Below are positions 59,293 through 64,000 of a DNA stretch of 64,000 bases, one piece after another. Below the pieces are notes generated by a model. That model saw nothing but the letters and a program-made list of their open reading frames with translations, did no database searches and was not told the origin of the DNA. Each line of letters begins with the position of its first letter. Within the stretch, counting starts at the first letter, position 1. Location of the stretch: positions 62,001-126,000 of the forward strand of contig LATX02000004.1 in assembly GCA_001466705.2 (NCBI GenBank). Direction: 5' to 3'. Position numbers and translations under genes: made by a program. Source of the DNA: Moniliophthora roreri (Eukaryota; Basidiomycota; Agaricomycetes; Agaricales; Marasmiaceae).

Positions 59293-60232
59293 TCGTCGAC
59301 GTTGGGTTGCCGCTCCTCTTTATTTTGTTTGACGCAATTTTCAAGATCTTATGAAGCACGAAGCATAAAGCATGTACATACACAGTCATGACCACGATTA
59401 ACGCATTTGTCATTACAATATACAGTACAGTGTACTAGCCTAGCTCTAAATGCTTGGTACAGAAAACACCGTAACGAAGGTGTTCATGCTTCCTTTTGAG
59501 AGGATAGACCTTCTAGACTGGGGCTATCCTTCCAGAGAAAAGAAGAATCGGAGGAAATCATGTTGGTTTACAGGGTGCTGAGGTCAAGCGCACCGAATTA
59601 TGAAGAATCTCGTCGAAACGATCCCCGAACAGACCTTCCGGACCTTTCTGGTGGCCATAAACAACGAACAACTTTGAAATGCTTACTTCTCAGAAGACAT
59701 TTTGACAAATTTAGGGACCTTCTAGGTTTTTGCTCGGTGTGAAAAGAGGTCAAGACTCGAACCCAGTGAAAACCCCGTCCTGTACAGTCCGATTCCTACT
59801 GTTTCCGTATGTTTAACAGCATGGAACAGAACAAAACATAGAAAACGGATAGCCAGCTGTTCATATCCGTTTCTTTCCAATAAACTGGGTATCATCTTTG
59901 AGAAATCCTTTAGAATCAATTCAAAACGTACCATATTGATACGTGACGTCAATCTTAGCTTCCACGATTGCTCTCAGGCCCGCTGCCCAGATATCAAGCT
60001 GAATTTCATGAAACAGCGCGAAGACAGCTAAGGAAGGCGAAGAAAGGTGTCATTTGTTTGCCTGTCGTAAGGTAGAGGTCAGATGCGGGTCTTCGGTCGA
60101 AAGGAGGCAGGGGAAGAGGGTAAGGAGGGGCAAGCTGTCGGGTAGACACAGAAGGAACTGGAATTAATCAAAACATAAAAAACAGACTGGGACTCAAACG
60201 CGAGACCTCAACGCGTCAGCATCATGTGACCC
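59293..60232. other. Intergenic, no gene seen
   Basis: Between the transporter and HSP60. It includes a piece at 59750-59775 with a tRNA B-box-like sequence, considered and rejected as a tRNA. Confidence 0.5.
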
Positions 60233-60247
60233 GGAACATTCCAGAAC
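60233..60247 (+). promoter_or_regulatory. Perfect three-unit heat-shock element upstream of HSP60
   Basis: GGAACATTCCAGAAC contains GAA-nn-TTC-nn-GAA, the exact HSF1 binding pattern, about 100 nt upstream of the ATG. Binding is predicted from sequence and from the known regulation of hsp60 genes. Confidence 0.85.
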
Positions 60248-60345
60248 GCATGGGAAAACAAATTTATTTTTCTTGCTTACCTCCGGTTCTCCGCGTCTTC
60301 CCTCTTCACCTTCTTTCTTCTCTTATCCATCCTCGACGAACCAAA

Positions 60346-62314
60346 ATGCATCGCCTGTCGACCACCTCACTAAGGTCTCTCCGTGGTGCAGCATCCAGGG
60401 CTGCTAAGCCTTCTCTTACTCGCGGTGCGCACAAGGAGATCAAGTTTTCGAACGAGGGCAGAGCCAGCATCCTCAAGGGTGTCGACGTTCTGGCAAACGC
60501 TGTCAGCGTCACACTGGGTCCCAAGGGTACGTGGCAGCCTGTATAGGCACTCTACAGGATACTTATAGTTGCTTCCAGGTCGTAATGTCATCATTGAACA
60601 GTCCTTCGGAGGTCCCAAAATCACCAAAGGTGAGCACTCCAATTCGACGCGTATTACAAGGTTCTCATCCCTCCTTCCTCAGACGGTGTCACCGTTGCAA
60701 AGTCAATAACTCTCAAAGACAAGTTTGAGAATCTTGGTGCCCGGTAAGGGTCTTAAAAATTACGTGTCGTTTTCACATTGACTCACTCCGTTCCCATGTA
60801 GTCTCGTCCAGGACGTTGCACAGAAAACCAACGAGATAGCTGGTGACGGTACCACGACCGCGACCGTTCTCGCTCGTGCTATCTACTCTGAGGGTGTTAA
60901 GAATGTCGCAGCAGGCTGCAATCCCATGGACCTCCGCCGAGGTGCCCAAGCCGCCGTTGACCGTGTCGTCGAATTTCTTGCCTCCCAAACCAAAACTATC
61001 ACCACCACTGCCGAGATTGCCCAAGTCGCTACCATCTCCGCCAACGGTGATACTCACGTTGGTAACCTCATTGCTCAGGCTATGGAGAAGGTCGGCAAGG
61101 AAGGTGTCATCACTGTGAAGGAGGGAAAGACCATTGACGACGAAATTGAGGTCACTGAGGGTATGCGCTTCGACCGTGGCTACATCTCTCCCTACTTCAT
61201 CACCGACGTCAAGACCCAAAAGGTCGAATTCGAGAAGCCTCTCATTCTGCTGAGCGAGAAGAAGATCTCTGCTCTCCAGGATATCCTTCCCTCCCTCGAA
61301 GCTGCCGTCCAGGCTCGCCGCCCTCTCGTCATCATTGCCGAGGATGTTGACGGTGAAGCACTCGCTGCCTGCATCCTTAACAAGCTCCGTGGCCAGATCC
61401 AGGTCGCAGCCGTCAAGGCTCCCGGATTCGGTGACAACCGCAAGAGCATCCTCGGTGACCTTGCCATCCTCACTGGCGGAACCGTCTTCACCGACGAGCT
61501 CGACATCAAACTCGAGCGTGCTACCCCCGACCTTCTCGGATCCACTGGCAGCATCACCATCACCAAGGAAGACACCATCTTCCTCAACGGCGAAGGCTCC
61601 AAGGATGCCATCCAATCCCGCTGCGAGCAGATCCGTGCTCTCATCAACGACACAACTACATCCGATTACGACCGTACCCGTCTCCAAGAGCGTCTCGCCA
61701 AGCTCTCTGGCGGTGTCGCCGTTATCAAAGTCGGAGGTGCTAGCGAGGTCGAAGTCGGTGAGAAAAAGGACCGCTACGACGATGCTCTCAACGCTACTCG
61801 CGCTGCTGTCGAGGAAGGTATTCTTCCCGGTGGTGGTGTGGCCCTTCTCAAGGCATCTTTGATGCTTGCCACCACCTCTCCTGCACCCAATGCCTCCACA
61901 CCCAACACCAACCCCGATGTTAAGCCTATCCCCACTGCCAACTTTGACCAAGACCTCGGTGTCTCGATCATCCGTCGGGCACTCACCGGTCCTTCCCGGG
62001 CGATCCTCACCAACGCCGGTGAGGAAGCATCCGTGATTGTCGGCAGTCTCCTCGACAAGTCCAAGTACGGCAGTCCTGACAAGTTTGCTTGGGGTTATGA
62101 CGCGAGCAAGGGTGAATATGTCGACATGATTAAGGCTGGTATCGTCGACCCTCTCAAGGTCGTCCGAACTGCTTTGGTCGATGCCTCTGGTGTCGCTTCT
62201 CTGCTGACTACCTCGGAAGCATGTATCGTCGACGCACCCGAGGAAGACAAGCCTGCCGGCGGCATGGGTGGTATGGGCGGTATGGGCGGTATGGGTGGCA
62301 TGGGCGGCTTCTAA
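60346..62314 (+). CDS. hsp60: Mitochondrial chaperonin HSP60 (group I chaperonin)
   Basis: Four exons: 60346-60526, 60579-60629, 60683-60743, 60802-62314; 601 aa. The N-terminal 30 or so residues ([20 protein letters not shown]) are rich in Arg and Ser with no acids: a mitochondrial presequence. [11 protein letters not shown] at 112-122 is the ATP-binding segment. [12 protein letters not shown] at 432-443 is the chaperonin family signature. The C-terminus is a run of GGM repeats, as in other HSP60 and GroEL proteins. A short Pro/Asn-rich insert ([13 protein letters not shown]...) follows [10 protein letters not shown]. It folds imported proteins in the matrix as a tetradecamer with Hsp10. The three early introns interrupt only the first sixth of the gene. 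The heat-shock element upstream fits stress induction. Confidence 0.98.
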
Positions 62315-63645
62315 GCCTAGATAGGACCGTGTTGTTTGGGTTTGACCTGTTGTTTCGCTCAAAAGTACACCACTTGACATCTTTACTGCTGATGATTCTT
62401 TCCGGGACTTGCAATGCTTTTTATGCTCTACACGTTATATTAGTAGCAACATATGTATCGTACACAAACTAGTTTGAATAACCACTCCGCTCATGCAAGC
62501 TAGCGTCTACTTCTGAACAATGACACATACTTCAGACCTCCAGGGTGTACTCAGTACTACCTTCATAGTTTTTCTTTTCCCAGTTGCTCGTGATGTTGTC
62601 GTAAGTATCAGCCTTCAGAAAAATTGCCTCTTTAAAAAGTGACACTATTGGTTTCCTCCCTCCCTTGGTAGTAATGGCGCGCGTGTCTTAGCACACATTG
62701 TGATAATAGGCATGTAAGCCCCAAGAGGTCTTCAATGAAGGAGAACATGAGCACAGATAAGATGTGGCAAGTTCACTATCTGCACTTGTCAGAAGTGGGC
62801 CATCAGGCCTCACTGGCCGGTACAAGTCCATATGTACCTTATGACAAACAGGCTGACAGATGGTTTTCCTGAGACAAAACCACATATATATAGATTGAGA
62901 CAGAAACAAGGACAATTGCAGCAGGGTGTAATGCATATACCAAACATATTCAGTGAAGAGCACTGTGTAGAATTCATCTTGAACTGTGTCCATCTCTCTG
63001 TAACCAATTGCCAGTTGGGGCTGAGGTACCTTGGCTGTGAGTGCTGACAAGCTGCCTTTTAGGGCAACCCTGGGCCAATCTATGTCATAACTTTCCACTT
63101 CCAAAAAATCCCATGAACTCATAACAATGTGGTCAACAAGCAGAAGATGTTCTGGAGAATCATATGTGGTAGGGAGGAGAGAAGGAGCTAGTGCAAGTTC
63201 CAGGTGAATGCAAGTAACATAGCTCATTTGTGGTAGCCAGGTATTTTCTTGATCTGCATGCAGATGGGTTTGTCCAGAGAAGTCAACAATGTTTTCATAC
63301 TGACACTATGTACGAGGTGTTCTTTTAACATGGTTTTCTCATTGAGAAAACACTTAATCTTCTTGCAAAGAGAATTTTTATAAAACCATATATAAATTCT
63401 AAATTTCAATCATGTCCTCTCAACAAGAATATGCCTGGAGAATACTAAATTTTCAACAGCAAAAGATATAGAATTTTCAAATTCTGAGAATTACTGCCAT
63501 TTGCAGAATATAGGGCAGGCCCAGGTTTTTGACAACGCACGACTGATTTCGATCTTCTGGCCCAATCTTCCAGTCCAAAGTTCCAAATCATAAGCGGGCA
63601 CCAGATGACATGTTACTGTTCTTTCGACTTCAGCATCCATTCTTC
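62315..63645. other. AT-rich region upstream of the transposase
   Basis: AT-rich, unlike the HSP60 side. Holds the doubtful ORF at 62688-63227 and no other gene. Terminal inverted repeats of the element were not found, since its right end lies outside the window. Confidence 0.4.
62688..63227 (-). CDS. Doubtful AT-rich ORF, possibly mobile-element cargo
   Basis: A 179-codon ORF with protein-like stretches MSSWDFLEVESYDIDWPRVA and YREMDTVQDEFYTVLF. A possible intron (GTATATGC...CTCAG) starts near 62942. I recognise no family. Composition matches the neighbouring transposase region, not the housekeeping genes. Confidence 0.3.
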   Translation of the reverse strand: MSYVTCIHLELALAPSLLPTTYDSPEHLLLVDHIVMSSWDFLEVESYDIDWPRVALKGSLSALTAKVPQPQLAIGYREMDTVQDEFYTVLFTEYVWYMHYTLLQLSLFLSQSIYMWFCLRKTICQPVCHKVHMDLYRPVRPDGPLLTSADSELATSYLCSCSPSLKTSWGLHAYYHNVC

Positions 63646-64000
63646 ATGCCTTGTAAAAAACGAATCTACCCTCTACAAAATGCCTTTTCTCCAGATCTCA
63701 AGTGCCAGGTGATTCATCAAGCCTTTACTCTCGGCAAATCTAGCACCCAGATTGCTATCGACCTCAATATGCCTCTTCATATTGTTCAGCGAGTAAAACA
63801 GACTTGGCGTGAGCTAGGCATGGTGTGCAGGGACAGGCATGGTAAAGGATGGTCAGGATTACTATCTCCTGAGCAAACAAAGGTGCATGAATCCCTTTTC
63901 TTGCTTACAATGATATTGGCCTCACATTCTTATTTGCAGTTTTTCATTGCTCTGCTCGAGCATTCTCTGGACATGTATCTTGACGAAGCCCAAGAACAGC
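63646..64000 (+). mobile_element. Tc1/mariner-like transposase gene, 5' part, cut by window end
   Basis: Exon 63646-63882, a 57 nt intron, exon 63940 to the window end; open throughout. The N-terminus MPCKKRIYPLQNAFSPDLK leads into a helix-turn-helix: IHQAFTLGKSSTQIAIDLNM then PLHIVQRVKQTWRELG. After the intron comes FFIALLEHSLDMYLDEAQEQ, the LLEH-P-D-YLDE-QE pattern that precedes the DDE domain in many basidiomycete Tc1-type transposases. The catalytic DDE residues lie beyond the window, so activity cannot be judged. No stop interrupts the visible part, which suggests a fairly young copy. Confidence 0.75.

Noticed and set aside
59740..59800. tRNA-like sequence on the minus strand with GGTTCGAGTC and a following T run
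   Set aside because: The T stem pairs only with G-T wobbles, no A box or acceptor stem can be drawn at the right distance, and there is no anticodon arm.
60185..60235. Second tRNA-like stretch (GTTTGAGTCC on the minus strand, then TTTTTT)
   Set aside because: The T stem does not pair and no cloverleaf forms; probably chance or a very old relic.
60773..62380. 535-codon ORF antisense to HSP60
   Set aside because: It mirrors codon bias of the HSP60 exon on the opposite strand; no motif or start context of its own.
1..64000. CRISPR arrays, rRNA genes or bacterial-type operons
   Set aside because: None seen; intron structure and gene content are those of a fungal nuclear genome.

Overview
The window reads as nuclear DNA of a mushroom-forming basidiomycete (Agaricomycetes). 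Genes are cut by many 48-91 nt introns with GT-AG ends, sometimes GC-AG. The proteome includes a FunK1-type kinase relic, a basidiomycete-style F-box protein, a mitochondrial HSP60, an NF-X1 zinc-finger protein and a DHA1-type MFS transporter. I rebuilt the exon structures by hand from splice sites and reading frame; in the three large families I also used the paralogues inside the window.

Layout. 0-4.3 kb: an F-box gene running off the left edge, a secreted proline-rich repeat protein with a dibasic site in every repeat, and a basic coiled-coil protein. 4.4-8.9 kb: an AT-rich island with two members of a lineage-specific family (one broken, one nearly complete) and retroelement-like debris. 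9-12.4 kb: little except a decayed copy of the 3.5 kb gene. 12.5-17.3 kb: a seven-helix membrane protein and a third member of the family. 17.4-24.9 kb: a broken FunK1 kinase lying between a decayed copy of the NF-X1 gene 3' end and the real NF-X1 gene, then a small NFKBIL1-like protein. 25.1-30.3 kb: three more seven-helix paralogues. 30.8-37.7 kb: an ER-type membrane protein and a very long disordered protein with a C-terminal RRM-like fold. 37.7-46.7 kb: gene-poor, with a fourth, decayed member of the lineage-specific family. 46.7-62.3 kb: a conserved block of a second NFKBIL1-like protein with a huge charged coiled coil, a long disordered protein, the MFS transporter and HSP60 with a perfect heat-shock element. 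62.5-64 kb: AT-rich DNA ending in the 5' part of an intron-bearing Tc1/mariner-like transposase.

The window mixes a housekeeping backbone (NF-X1, NFKBIL1-like, MFS, HSP60) with fast-evolving material: the four-copy N-motif/kinase-like family, the four-copy seven-helix family and several gene fragments duplicated locally. There is no operon-like system. The most interesting items are the repeat-processed secreted precursor, the two expanded families with their decay states, and the kinase relic flanked by copies of a neighbour's 3' end.
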